A stretch of DNA of 14,698 nt, taken from Baffinella frigidus. Taxonomy: Eukaryota > Cryptophyceae > Cryptomonadales > Baffinellaceae. Both the position numbers and the translations under genes were made by a program. The stretch lies in NCBI GenBank assembly GCA_026770585.1, contig MU646668.1, positions 111,787-126,484 on the forward strand. Direction: 5' to 3'. This document shows, piece by piece, positions 12,601 through 14,663 of the stretch (positions are counted from its first letter, which is position 1; each line of letters begins with the position of its first letter). Under the pieces are notes generated by a model. The model was not told the DNA's origin. It searched no databases and saw only the letters and a list, made by a program, of their open reading frames with translations.

Positions 12601-14663
12601 ACCCTAAACCCTAAACCCTAAACCCTAAACACTAAACCCCAAGCCCTAAAACCTTAACCTAAACCCTTTAGGGAACCCTAACCCCTACACCCTACACCCT
12701 GTAACTTGGTCCGCATGTCCCCTGCACCGCCGCGCGCTGTGCGCCTAGCATGCCTGCGAACCCTCAACTCTTCTTCGCTTCCTTATCACCCATAGAGCCT
12801 TATGAAATTTTGAAAAGTGATCAACTACGGCCCTAACCTAACACCACTTGCGTCGAAGGGAACCCTGAACCCCAGACCCTAAACCCTCAACCCTCAACCC
12901 TCAACCCTAAACCCTCAACCCTAAACCCCAAACCCGAAACCCTTAACCCCTAAACCCTAAACCCTAAACCCCAAACCCTAACCCCCAAAACTCAACCCCC
13001 AAACCCCACACCCCACACCCCACACCCCAAACCCCAACCCCCACCCCCCCCATCCCAAACCCCAAACCCCACACCCAAAAAATAAAAGACAAATCCCAAA
13101 CCCTAAACAATAAACGACAAGCCTCAAAGCAGCACCTGCACTACATCTGCGTCGAGCTCCTCAAAAACTCGATGCCCTCAACCCTAAACTCTGAATTCTA
13201 AACCCCAAACCCTAAACCCTGAACTCTAAACCCTAAACCCTCAACCCTAAACCCTGAACTCGAAACCCCAAACCCCAAAACCCAAACCCCAAACCCCAAA
13301 CCCCAAACCCCACACCCCAAACCCCACACCCCACACCCCAAACCCCACACCCCACACCCCGCACCCCACATCCCACACCCCAAACACTCGACGCTAAACG
13401 ACAAACCTCAAGCCAGCACCTGTACTACATCTGCTTCGAGCTCCTCAAGAACTCGATGCGCGCCGTGGCCGAACGCCACCGCGAAAACCCCGCGGACATG
13501 GTACAGACGCCTAGATTGCCCCCCCCTCCGAAATTTCACTGGTGAATTTTGACCCCCCCTCTCATGAATTTTAGACCTGTCTACCTGTGAAATTTCGGGG
13601 GGGGGGCGAAATAGCCACGGGCCCAAATTAGAAGTAAGATGCTTCGAGCTGCTGAAGAACTCGATGCGCGCCAACGCGACAACCCTGCCGATATGGTGCG
13701 CTTCCGGGACTATTCTCAAGTTGACATGCTCGGTCTGTGGTACAAATCTGTCGACTTTTGACGGAAAAAGAGCCCGGGCGCACCTAGTTGGTGAGCCTGA
13801 ATAGACTGCGACGGAGCTGCTGAACAACTCGATGCGCGCCGTGGCCGAGCGCCACTGCGACAACCCCGCGGACTTGGTACGCTTCAGGGACTATTCTTAA
13901 GTAGACATGCTCGGTCTGTGGTACAGATCCGTCAACTTTAAAGCGAAAAAGAGCTTCTGAAGAACTATGGTACGCTTCAGGGACTATTCTCAAGTTGACA
14001 TGCTCGGTCTGTGGTACAAATTCGTCAACTTTAGAGCGAAAAAGAGCTGAGGAAGAACTCGATGCGCGCTGTCGCCGAGCGCCACCGCGACAACCCTGCG
14101 GTCATGGTACAGGCCCTGATTTCTACATTCTTCAACTCCCTGATTGCTGCATTAATTCACTCCCTGCTTTCTTAATTAACACCTTGATTTTTCCCTCACC
14201 CCCCCCTCAACCTCTCAACCCTTCACCCCCTCACCCCCCTTCACCCCCTGGGGTTGTGCAGGAGACGGTGTATTTGGTGATCGCTGACGGGACTACTTCC
14301 TCATTTCTGCATTAATTGACCGCATTTCTGCATTACTTAACCGGATTTCACCCTCGTCCCCTCACCCCCACCCGCACCCCTGGGGCCTTGCAGGAGACGG
14401 TGCATTTGGTGAACCGCTGACGGGACGATCAAACCCCCTCGTCTGGTCACGTTACTCCCGGGATATCCGCGAGTAGTGTGACCAACCCCGCCCGTGACTG
14501 GTGCACACTCAACAACCACATTTAAGAAAAAGTCGCACGTGCAGCCGCGCGTGGCTGACGCACACCCGTTGGGTGCAGGAGACGGTGCATGTGGTGATCG
14601 CGGATGGGACGGAGGACGTGGCGATCAAGATCTCTGATAAGGGCGGTGGCATCTCCCGCGCTG
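2818..14663 (+). CDS. PDK: Mitochondrial PDK/BCKDK-family protein kinase, 5' and central part, at least 14 exons
   Basis: The family phosphorylates and inactivates the E1-alpha subunit of the mitochondrial pyruvate (or branched-chain ketoacid) dehydrogenase complex. The proposed join is 2818-2863, 3010-3071, 3414-3445, 3761-3941, 4227-4295, 6014-6073, 7243-7323, 8738-8794, 9091-9135, 10123-10176, 10489-10541, 11918-11978, 13417-13500, 14579-14663, with every junction in phase from 3414 on. It reads the helical kinase domain in the family order (PASITLKEMYHFG, AQFLHEELPVRLARR, IARGLQEL, LDRFYFARIGVRLL, EGFVGII, ELLKNSMRA) and the ATP-site G1 box (SDKGGGISR). The remaining ATP-lid, G2 box and C-terminal tail should lie past the right edge. 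EGFVGII resembles BCKDKs, while ARIGVRLLIEQH and VIADGTEDV resemble PDKs, so substrate choice is open. Low complexity introns and repeated exon edges make the exact isoform uncertain. Confidence 0.88.
3010..3071 (+). CDS. PDK: Candidate exon 2: N-terminal linker
   Basis: This stretch follows CTGCAG (acceptor) and ends before GTGAGG, the best-matching donor in the gene. It reads in the phase needed by exon 3 (ending QMKATVP). Equally phased acceptors lie at 3022 and 3039, so the start is uncertain. The frame remains open past the donor to 3110, where GACGAG is followed by GACAGCCCC, closely matching the first codons of exon 3; a GA-AG intron from 3111 is therefore an alternative. Confidence 0.45.
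3231..3410 (+). repeat. Degenerate CCCTAAA telomere-like array in intron 2
   Basis: Repeated CCCTAAA/CCCTGAA/CCCTACA units, with several perfect CCCTAAACCCTAAACCC runs (3359-3382). The plant-type telomere repeat is TTTAGGG; here the C-strand is the sense strand. The array runs almost to the acceptor of exon 3. Confidence 0.95.
3414..3445 (+). CDS. PDK: Exon 3: 32-nt micro-exon
   Basis: Bounded by AAACAG before and GTACTC after, it reads DSAEISFYALR when its two trailing bases (AG) join the first base of exon 4. Together they give EISFYALRRPASITLKEMYHFG, which matches the start of the PDK N-terminal domain, where a Tyr-Ala-rich helix precedes the Leu-Lys-x-x-Phe-Gly segment. Phase agreement across both sides makes this small exon credible. 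Confidence 0.75.
3448..3513. repeat. CT microsatellite in intron 3
   Basis: An uninterrupted CT run of about 50 nt followed by CCTCCC-type pyrimidine, starting directly after the exon 3 donor. Confidence 0.95.
3761..3941 (+). CDS. PDK: Exon 4: start of the kinase helical domain
   Basis: The longest exon (181 nt, 60 codons plus one base) lies between CCCACAG and GTACCG. It encodes RPASITLKEMYHFGNS, then LLLAAQFLHEELPVRLARRA, then LPFGLSEQASIK. The middle matches the strongly conserved first-helix region of mitochondrial dehydrogenase kinases (Gln-Phe-Leu-x-x-Glu-Leu-Pro-x-Arg-x-Ala-x-Arg), and LPFGLS the family's LPYGLS. The donor is followed by a CCGGACTACAGTCCGG palindrome (3945-3960). Confidence 0.93.
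4116..4138. repeat. Perfect 9-bp hairpin in intron 4
   Basis: GGTCTCGTC-aattc-GACGAGACC. It lies 90 bp upstream of the exon 5 acceptor. No function can be assigned. Confidence 0.8.
4227..4295 (+). CDS. PDK: Exon 5
   Basis: After a C/CA-rich tract ending CCCCCAG, 23 codons read GVRKLYERSFFRIRRFPKP then QTAE. Joined to exon 4 this gives the family's SFxxIRxFP segment. The proposed donor, GAG|GTCGGC, is weak; it is supported by the in-phase fit to exon 6 (VEERFTAML) and by repetition of the same exon end plus GT at 4551. A foldback element begins 14 bp past the donor. Confidence 0.85.
4309..4430 (+). mobile_element. Foldback element family B, copy 1 (right end truncated)
   Basis: Starts TCATCTCGAAAGATAAC and contains TTTTCAATAGGAGGTTGAAT and GGCCTCCTGATTAA. 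The right end stops at AGGGAACTG without the terminal AGATGA. The 12-mer GGTCGGCCCCGC occurs just left of the element (4295-4306) and at its right end (4430-4441), so the right terminus was lost in a duplication or template switch. Confidence 0.88.
4547..4721 (-). mobile_element. Foldback element family B, copy 2 (inverted) with an exon 5 echo
   Basis: The element proper is 4578-4721, complete with both ends (TCATCTCGAAAG / CTTCCGAGATGA), and its interior is inverted relative to copy 1. Directly before it, 4551-4577 repeats the last 15 nt of exon 5 with its GT donor (CTCAGACTGCGGAG|GTCGC) and the same flank as copy 1. Thus exon end, flank and element were copied together while the element interior has flipped. 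Confidence 0.88.
4738..4848 (-). repeat. Dispersed repeat family C, inverted copy
   Basis: The reverse complement matches 13700-13810: blocks include AGTCTATT, GGTGAGC, GGCTCTTTTCCG, GGATTTGTACC and CAGCATGTCAACTTG. Three + strand copies lie between exons 13 and 14. Function is unknown. Confidence 0.8.
4966..5022. repeat. Dispersed repeat family D, copy 1
   Basis: CCCTACGGTAGGCAA-TCCGTAGGGACATAGG followed by GGTTCCTACAGATA. Copies at 6101 and 6463 share the same core and right end. The element is itself a partial palindrome (CCTACGGTAGG). A related upstream segment (AAGGGATTTCG) precedes both this copy and the third. Confidence 0.85.
5125..5266. mobile_element. Foldback element with 30-bp imperfect arms
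   Basis: Left arm 5125-5155 (CCACCAGCCACCAC, AAGTGAACCAAATCG) is mirrored by right arm 5238-5266 (CGATTTGGTTCACTT, CGTGGCTGGTGG). The 80-bp interior has no gene. Confidence 0.8.
5494..5541 (+). pseudogene. Degenerate echo of exon 4 inside intron 5
   Basis: The 41 nt from GCTAGCAT to GGGAATTC match the 5' part of exon 4 at 32 positions. The reading ASMPLQEMHPFGNS resembles exon 4 ASITLKEMYHFGNS. Homology stops at the shared GAATTC. It lies downstream of exon 5, so it cannot be a simple adjacent duplication of exon 4. It may be a copied exon fragment, now decayed. Confidence 0.6.
5593..5892. repeat. Duplicated 40-nt segment and AAATCAAA palindromes
   Basis: CAAATGAGATACAGGAGTGT at 5593 recurs as CAAATGAGATGCAGGAACGT at 5842, both followed by a TGCTG..CCC..GCCAG stretch. 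Between them lies AT-rich DNA and repeated TTTGATTCAAATCAAA units (5814-5846). No gene is seen. Confidence 0.7.
5880..6013. mobile_element. Foldback element whose right end is the exon 6 acceptor
   Basis: CCACGCCAGAG (5882-5892) and CTCTGGCGTGG (6000-6010) form an 11-bp inverted repeat. The right end continues CAG, and that AG is the splice acceptor of exon 6. The left end reads GGCACCAC, as does the element before exon 8. Element boundaries are inferred from the arms. Confidence 0.6.
6014..6073 (+). CDS. PDK: Exon 6
   Basis: Twenty codons after TGGCGTGGCAG: VEERFTAMLEDIKNEHNSVA, ending before GTCAGT. EHNSVA joined to exon 7 (ANIARGLQEL) has the same spacing as the family's conserved His-Asn motif and following helix. 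Frame and phase agree on both sides. The reading also stays open upstream to 5675, but that part belongs to the repeat. Confidence 0.85.
6101..6155. repeat. Dispersed repeat family D, copy 2
   Basis: Shares TAGGCAACACCGTAGGGACA and TACGGATATC with the copy at 6463. Confidence 0.85.
6160..6303 (+). repeat. Tandem repeat carrying the 3' end of exon 6
   Basis: Two 70-nt units (about 6163-6233 and 6234-6303) share GAGTYMAGAGT, GGTTGTTRCCTT and CGTGGTAGAAG-type blocks. The second starts with 6234-6251, GAG CAT AAC TCT GTC GCG, which encodes EHNSVA exactly like exon 6 with two synonymous changes, and is followed by GTGAGT, a better donor than the one in exon 6. The first unit holds a decayed version. 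Confidence 0.8.
6463..6523. repeat. Dispersed repeat family D, copy 3
   Basis: Best-preserved copy: CCCTACGGTAGGCAACACCG, then GTAGGGACATAGGCTGGTCC and TACGGATATC. Confidence 0.85.
6524..6782. other. Intronic, no exon recognised
   Basis: A frame reads through 6325-6777 but crosses the family D repeat and contains no recognisable domain. The segment GEHLKSLWDALPDVGRLFIF (6586-6645) is the only part that looks protein-like; I cannot place it in the kinase. Confidence 0.5.
6783..6920 (+). repeat. Tandem TTTATGGG / TTCATGGG array
   Basis: About 17 degenerate 7-8-nt units. The unit differs from the telomere repeat TTTAGGG by an inserted T, and lies in the opposite orientation to the CCCTAAA arrays of the other introns. 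Confidence 0.9.
6996..7020. repeat. Run of 25 C
   Basis: Uninterrupted poly-C; its length may be affected by sequencing. Confidence 0.9.
7177..7231. repeat. AAATAAATAAACT microsatellite
   Basis: AATAAATAAACTAAATAAAT units end 9 nt before the exon 7 acceptor (TCAACTGTGCAG). Confidence 0.9.
7243..7323 (+). CDS. PDK: Exon 7
   Basis: Twenty-seven codons between GTGCAG and GTCTGT, ANIARGLQELAE then SRSDIQRRGGKLFHE. This matches the family's long helix after the His-Asn motif (x-x-M-A-x-G-V-x-E-L). It is followed after 99 nt by a second version of its last 20 codons, so either copy may be used in the mRNA. Confidence 0.88.
7335..7408. mobile_element. C-ended foldback element family E, copy 1
   Basis: Begins with 11 C then GGAATTTTCACAGGTGAATT and ends AAATTTACCTGTGAAATTTC-GGGGGGG, an inverted repeat of about 27 bp with a short loop. 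It starts 12 nt after the exon 7 donor and separates exon 7 from its duplicate. The second copy (13519) also follows a donor. Confidence 0.88.
7423..7482 (+). pseudogene. Exon 7 echo: duplicate of the last 20 codons
   Basis: It reads QELAESRSDIQRRAGKLFHE and then GTGCCC. Relative to exon 7 there are four synonymous codon changes and one replacement (Gly to Ala). The frame is intact and ends in a GT donor in the same phase, but the first seven codons and a CAG acceptor are missing. It could be an alternative exon (entered from an AG inside or just before the copy) or a remnant; it is listed here as a non-primary copy. Confidence 0.8.
7538..7598. mobile_element. Small foldback element
   Basis: CGAAATTTACTACAC (7538-7552) and GTGTGGTAAATTTCG (7584-7598) pair at 14 of 15 positions. 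Confidence 0.75.
7599..7896. other. Intronic, CCTACGGTAGGG motifs, no exon
   Basis: The palindromic motif GTCCTACGGTAGGGC occurs at about 7639 and 7840, and CGAAATTTCG-type AT-rich DNA lies between. These motifs resemble the core of families A and D. No coding segment is recognised. Confidence 0.55.
7897..7962 (-). repeat. Dispersed palindromic repeat, copy 2
   Basis: Reverse-complement partner of 3-72; see there. Includes the CGGGCGAATATTCGTCC hairpin. Confidence 0.7.
8036..8242. mobile_element. Foldback element with 35-bp ends
   Basis: Left end 8036-8070 (CGCCACCAACCCTCAC, GCCTGGGCAAAT) is mirrored by right end 8208-8242 (ATTTGCCCAAAC, GTGAGGGTTGGTGGCG). An inner inverted repeat, GTTTTAAAACTCC / GGAGTTTTAAAAAC (8099-8111, 8138-8151), extends the fold. 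No protein is encoded. Confidence 0.85.
8250..8430. repeat. Short inverted repeats, no exon
   Basis: ATCTCGTGCC / GGCACGAGAT (about 8251-8260 and 8337-8346) and a TTTTAAAAGTCCC / AGGGAAAGGTTTTAAA pair (8386-8428). Probably decayed foldback DNA. Confidence 0.55.
8540..8737. mobile_element. Foldback element whose right end is the exon 8 acceptor
   Basis: Left end GGCACCACTCGAGAATGCAA, then AGGGGCCTATTTAAA (8540-8576), is mirrored by TTTAAATAGGCTCCTCGG, then GTGTTCTCGTGTGGC (8703-8735). The arms pair over about 35 bp with mismatches. The right terminus is completed by AG, and exon 8 starts at the next base. The terminus GGCACCAC is shared with the element before exon 6. Confidence 0.82.
8738..8794 (+). 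CDS. PDK: Exon 8
   Basis: Nineteen codons, GMPFDFGQFLDRFYFARIG, ending before GTTCGA. LDRFYxxRIG is a signature of the family's helical domain. The frame runs on past the donor as VRLL, synonymous to the first four codons of exon 9, so the junction could be placed anywhere within the repeat without changing the protein. Confidence 0.93.
8811..9087 (+). repeat. CCCTAAA telomere-like array in intron 8
   Basis: Nearly continuous CCCTAAA-type units, with perfect tandem stretches at 8890-8946. It runs up to the exon 9 acceptor (CAACCCAG). Confidence 0.95.
9091..9135 (+). CDS. PDK: Exon 9
   Basis: Fifteen codons, VRLLIEQHIMLHHPQ, after CCAACCCAG. It completes ARIGVRLLIEQH, the family's RIGxRxLIxQH motif. 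No GT follows; the only in-phase choice is a GC donor (CAG|GCCCGC), unless the reading continues into the array. Confidence 0.88.
9142..9330 (+). repeat. CCCTAAA telomere-like array in intron 9
   Basis: Degenerate C-strand telomere-type units. Confidence 0.95.
9350..9393 (+). pseudogene. Exon 9 echo
   Basis: TCATCATGCTCCACCAACCC matches exon 9 (ACATCATGCTCCACCACCCC) and reads LIMLHQPHA against HIMLHHPQA. It follows TCCTGCAATG, and TCTTCCTGCACGGTGGACCTC-like sequence recurs at 9759-9779. No donor GT follows; GCG does. Confidence 0.65.
9394..9697. repeat. GAGAGACA purine array with an AT microsatellite
   Basis: Degenerate GA/GACA repeats interrupted by an AT run (about 9594-9626). Long Ser/Leu-rich frames on the - strand are a product of this repeat. 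Confidence 0.95.
9855..9955 (+). repeat. Dispersed repeat family F, copy 1
   Basis: Aligns with the reverse complement of 12165-12265: shared blocks are ACGTGACCAA, AAAGTTAATTG, AAGTTGACTTTTGATGAAAG and CACCGTGTG. AAGTTGACTTTT / AAAAGTCAACT pairs recur up to 10085. Confidence 0.75.
9956..10122. other. Intronic, foldback-like AAAAGTCAAC motifs
   Basis: GCAAAAGTCAACT (9997), GAGTCAACTTG (10023) and ACGTCAACTTTTGATT (10071) are mirror images of AAGTTGACTTTTGAT at 9910, with a CCCCCCCTTCTGGGGGGA hairpin between. Probably part of family F or a related foldback. The segment ends in the exon 10 acceptor. Confidence 0.55.
10123..10176 (+). CDS. PDK: Exon 10
   Basis: Eighteen codons, EGFVGIIQKECYPAKVCQ, between CCGAACAG and GTTCGC. 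This is the strand that follows the QHxxLH helix in the family (F/Y-V/I-G-I-I then a Pro-x-x-V segment). Phase 0 on both sides. Confidence 0.9.
10190..10483 (+). repeat. CCCTAAA / CCCCAAA telomere-like array in intron 10
   Basis: Mixed CCCTAAA and CCCCAAA units up to 6 nt before the exon 11 acceptor. Confidence 0.95.
10489..10541 (+). CDS. PDK: Exon 11
   Basis: HAIEDATRICEQICGCSP after AAACGCAG. It matches the family's segment of a helix with Ala-x-x-Ala-Arg-x-Ile-Cys before the ATP domain. It has no GT donor; a GC donor (CCCC|GCATGC) leaves two bases that pair with exon 12 starting GCATGCG. The intron start reads HAP with only synonymous differences from the start of exon 12. Confidence 0.85.
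10552..10705 (+). repeat. CCCTAAA telomere-like array in intron 11
   Basis: Degenerate units with some perfect tandem copies. Confidence 0.95.
10726..10842 (+). repeat. Two short direct repeats
   Basis: GCACGTCCCTCA occurs twice (about 10730 and 10748), and GGTTTAGGGGGCCCTT plus TTTGCGG occurs twice in tandem (10771 and 10805). Confidence 0.8.
10846..10869 (+). pseudogene. Exon 11 echo (3' end)
   Basis: AAATATGCGGGTGCTC then ACCC repeats the end of exon 11 and encodes ICGCSP; Ser and Pro codons are changed synonymously. It is 305 nt after the exon and is followed by TGGTGTCT rather than GCATGC. Confidence 0.7.
10911..11054. mobile_element. Foldback element with 45-bp arms
   Basis: ATCCCGCCAGG at the left and CCTGGCGGGAT at the right are perfect mirrors. 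The arms continue as TTTAAGTGCTCGACACGCAT and ATGCATTTCGAGCATTTAA, pairing over some 43 bp, around a GAAGTTGCC-rich loop. No protein is encoded. Confidence 0.9.
11055..11297. other. Intronic, no exon recognised
   Basis: An open frame crosses it (10801-11298) but includes the foldback and shows no domain. CGTTTTGGCAGGCACATATA and TTGTTTTGGCAGGG (about 11234 and 11261) are two acceptor-like repeats. Confidence 0.5.
11298..11449 (+). mobile_element. Foldback element family B, copy 3
   Basis: Full copy with the extended end AATTTCATCT / AGATGAAATT. The interior is in the orientation of copy 1 (TTTTCAATAGGAGGTTGAAT), and the right end that copy 1 lacks is intact here. Confidence 0.9.
11486..11510 (+). 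pseudogene. Exon 12 echo (5' end)
   Basis: After GTCAG, it reads G CAC GCG CCG GAG GTG GTG GTG GAG, encoding HAPEVVVE, the same as exon 12 with three synonymous differences and none replacing a residue. It is followed by GCAGGCCAC, the first unit of a tandem repeat, instead of the rest of the exon. Confidence 0.82.
11511..11590 (+). repeat. 29-bp tandem repeat, three units
   Basis: GCAGGCCACTTAGTGGTYAT plus AAGTGGAW, units at 11511, 11539 and 11568. Each contains the palindrome CCACTTAGTGG. Confidence 0.95.
11700..11908 (+). repeat. CCACTAATGTTTCATTGGT tandem array
   Basis: About ten degenerate units; TGTTTCATTGG is the best-conserved core. It ends 10 nt before the exon 12 acceptor. CTAAT in each unit is branch-point-like. 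Confidence 0.9.
11918..11978 (+). CDS. PDK: Exon 12
   Basis: Begins after GTGGGCAG with the base that completes Pro of exon 11. It reads HAPEVVVEGAVNINITFIPE and ends before GTCTCC. The family has an APE-x-x-x-x-G strand and a Phe-x-x-x-P turn leading to the N-box helix at this place. The 5' part and 3' part each recur in introns. Confidence 0.9.
11985..12118 (+). repeat. CCCTAACCC / CCCTAAA array
   Basis: Degenerate telomere-type units after exon 12. Confidence 0.85.
12123..12153 (+). pseudogene. Exon 12 echo (3' end), copy 1
   Basis: Thirty nucleotides identical to exon 12 from GTCAAC to GAG (VNINITFIPE). It is followed by GCCCCC rather than GT. Confidence 0.88.
12165..12265 (-). repeat. 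Dispersed repeat family F, copy 2
   Basis: Reverse-complement partner of 9855-9955. It lies between echo copies 1 and 2 of exon 12. Confidence 0.75.
12269..12304 (+). pseudogene. Exon 12 echo (3' end), copy 2
   Basis: GGGGCGGTC GAC ATC AAC ATC ACC TTC ATT CCG GAG then GTCCTA. It differs from exon 12 by one replacement (Asn to Asp) and one synonymous change, and keeps a GT donor. Confidence 0.88.
12402..12470 (+). repeat. Two-copy direct repeat
   Basis: CGTCCAGAGAGGG-CTCGAACTAAG at 12402 and CGTCCAGAGAGGGGCTCAGA at 12443. Confidence 0.85.
12473..12499 (+). pseudogene. Exon 12 echo (3' end), copy 3
   Basis: GGC ATC AAC ATC ACC TCC ATC CCG GAG then GTCCTC. Ser replaces Phe; the donor GT is kept. 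Confidence 0.82.
12545..12703 (+). repeat. CCCTAAA telomere-like array
   Basis: Includes a perfect run of CCCTAAA units (about 12594-12633). The following 12704-12850 is unique-looking DNA in which I see no exon. Confidence 0.93.
12862..13112 (+). repeat. CCCTAAA to CCCCAAA / CCCCACA array
   Basis: Array that drifts from CCCTCAA/CCCTAAA on the left to CCCCACA/CCCCAAA on the right, ending just before the exon 13 5' echo. Confidence 0.93.
13095..13174 (+). pseudogene. Exon 13 echo (5' end) with its intron tail
   Basis: AAACGACAAGCCTCAAAGCAG then CACCTG at 13114-13138 parallels AAACGACAAACCTCAAGCCAG then CACCTG before exon 13. The coding part (13133-13174) reads HLHYICVELLKNSM, with two replacements and one synonymous change against exon 13, then breaks off at ATG and joins CCCTCAACCC. 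Confidence 0.85.
13175..13385 (+). repeat. CCCTAAA / CCCCACA array
   Basis: Degenerate telomere-type array. On the other strand it makes a Gly-Cys-rich open frame, which is not a gene. Confidence 0.93.
13417..13500 (+). CDS. PDK: Exon 13: N-box of the ATP-binding domain
   Basis: Twenty-eight codons after AAGCCAG, HLYYICFELLKNSMRAVAER then HRENPADM, ending before GTACAG. ELLKNSMRA is the N-box of GHKL-type kinases: the Glu acts in catalysis and the Asn binds the magnesium ion of ATP (family knowledge). This is the only complete version; five partial ones flank it. Confidence 0.93.
13519..13606. mobile_element. C-ended foldback element family E, copy 2
   Basis: Starts with C run then CCGAAATTTCACTGGTGAAT and ends ACCTGTGAAATTTC-GGGGGGGGGG. 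Like copy 1 it begins within 20 nt of a donor of a duplicated exon. Confidence 0.88.
13640..13695 (+). pseudogene. Exon 13 echo (3' end), copy 1
   Basis: TGC TTC GAG CTG CTG AAG AAC TCG ATG CGC GCC, then a 17-nt deletion removes the VAERHR part, and AACGCGACAACCCTGCCGAT-ATG is followed by GTGCGC. The frame is broken by the deletion. Confidence 0.85.
13700..13810 (+). repeat. Dispersed repeat family C, copy 2
   Basis: Contains GGGACTATTCTCAAGTTGAC, GTCTGTGGTACAAATC and GAAAAAGAGC. AAGTTGAC and GTCGACTT form a short inverted repeat. See 4738. Confidence 0.85.
13814..13876 (+). pseudogene. Exon 13 echo (3' end), copy 2
   Basis: Twenty-one codons with intact frame, ELLNNSMRAVAERHCDNPADL, then GTACGC. 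The N-box Lys is replaced by Asn. Confidence 0.88.
13877..13950 (+). repeat. Dispersed repeat family C, copy 3
   Basis: Same sequence as 13700 without its right third; it runs directly into the next echo. Confidence 0.88.
13951..13969 (+). pseudogene. Exon 13 echo (3' end), copy 3
   Basis: GAGCTTCTGAAGAAC joined by T to ATG|GTACGC; the middle of the exon is deleted but both ends are kept. Confidence 0.75.
13970..14043 (+). repeat. Dispersed repeat family C, copy 4
   Basis: Close to copy 3; ends GCGAAAAAGAG, in which GAG is also the first codon of the next echo. Confidence 0.88.
14044..14106 (+). pseudogene. Exon 13 echo (3' end), copy 4
   Basis: Twenty-one codons with intact frame, ELRKNSMRAVAERHRDNPAV then M, then GTACAG, the same donor as exon 13. 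Three replacements and five synonymous changes relative to exon 13. Confidence 0.88.
14262..14299 (+). pseudogene. Exon 14 echo (5' end), copy 1
   Basis: After GGGGTTGTGCAG it reads ETVYLVIADGT, close to exon 14 ETVHVVIADGT, then diverges to TTCCTCATTTCTGCATTAAT. The region before it has repeated TTTCTGCATTAATT motifs (14140, 14303, 14325). Confidence 0.85.
14394..14428 (+). pseudogene. Exon 14 echo (5' end), copy 2
   Basis: After GGGGCCTTGCAG it reads ETVHLV and then, because of an inserted AAC-type change, meets a stop (NR*). Nucleotide homology continues to GACGGGAC. Confidence 0.85.
14579..14663 (+). CDS. PDK: Exon 14: G1 box of the ATP-binding domain
   Basis: Twenty-eight codons plus one base after TGGGTGCAG, ETVHVVIADGTEDVAIKISD then KGGGISRA, ending before GTTCCA. 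Asp-x-Gly-Gly-Gly is the G1 box that contacts the adenine of ATP in this family. The exon joins exon 13 in phase 0. The following exons, with the ATP lid, lie outside the window. Confidence 0.92.

Noticed and set aside
8811-13385. The window as a real chromosome end
   Set aside because: CCCTAAA arrays are degenerate, interrupted and interleaved with exons in one frame order, so they are interstitial, not a telomere.
13198-13404. Gly/Cys-rich 68-codon frame on the - strand
   Set aside because: Product of the CCCCACA/CCCTAAA array.
13408-13863. 151-codon frame on the - strand
   Set aside because: It is antisense to exon 13, its echoes and family C; the sense strand has the conserved kinase motif.
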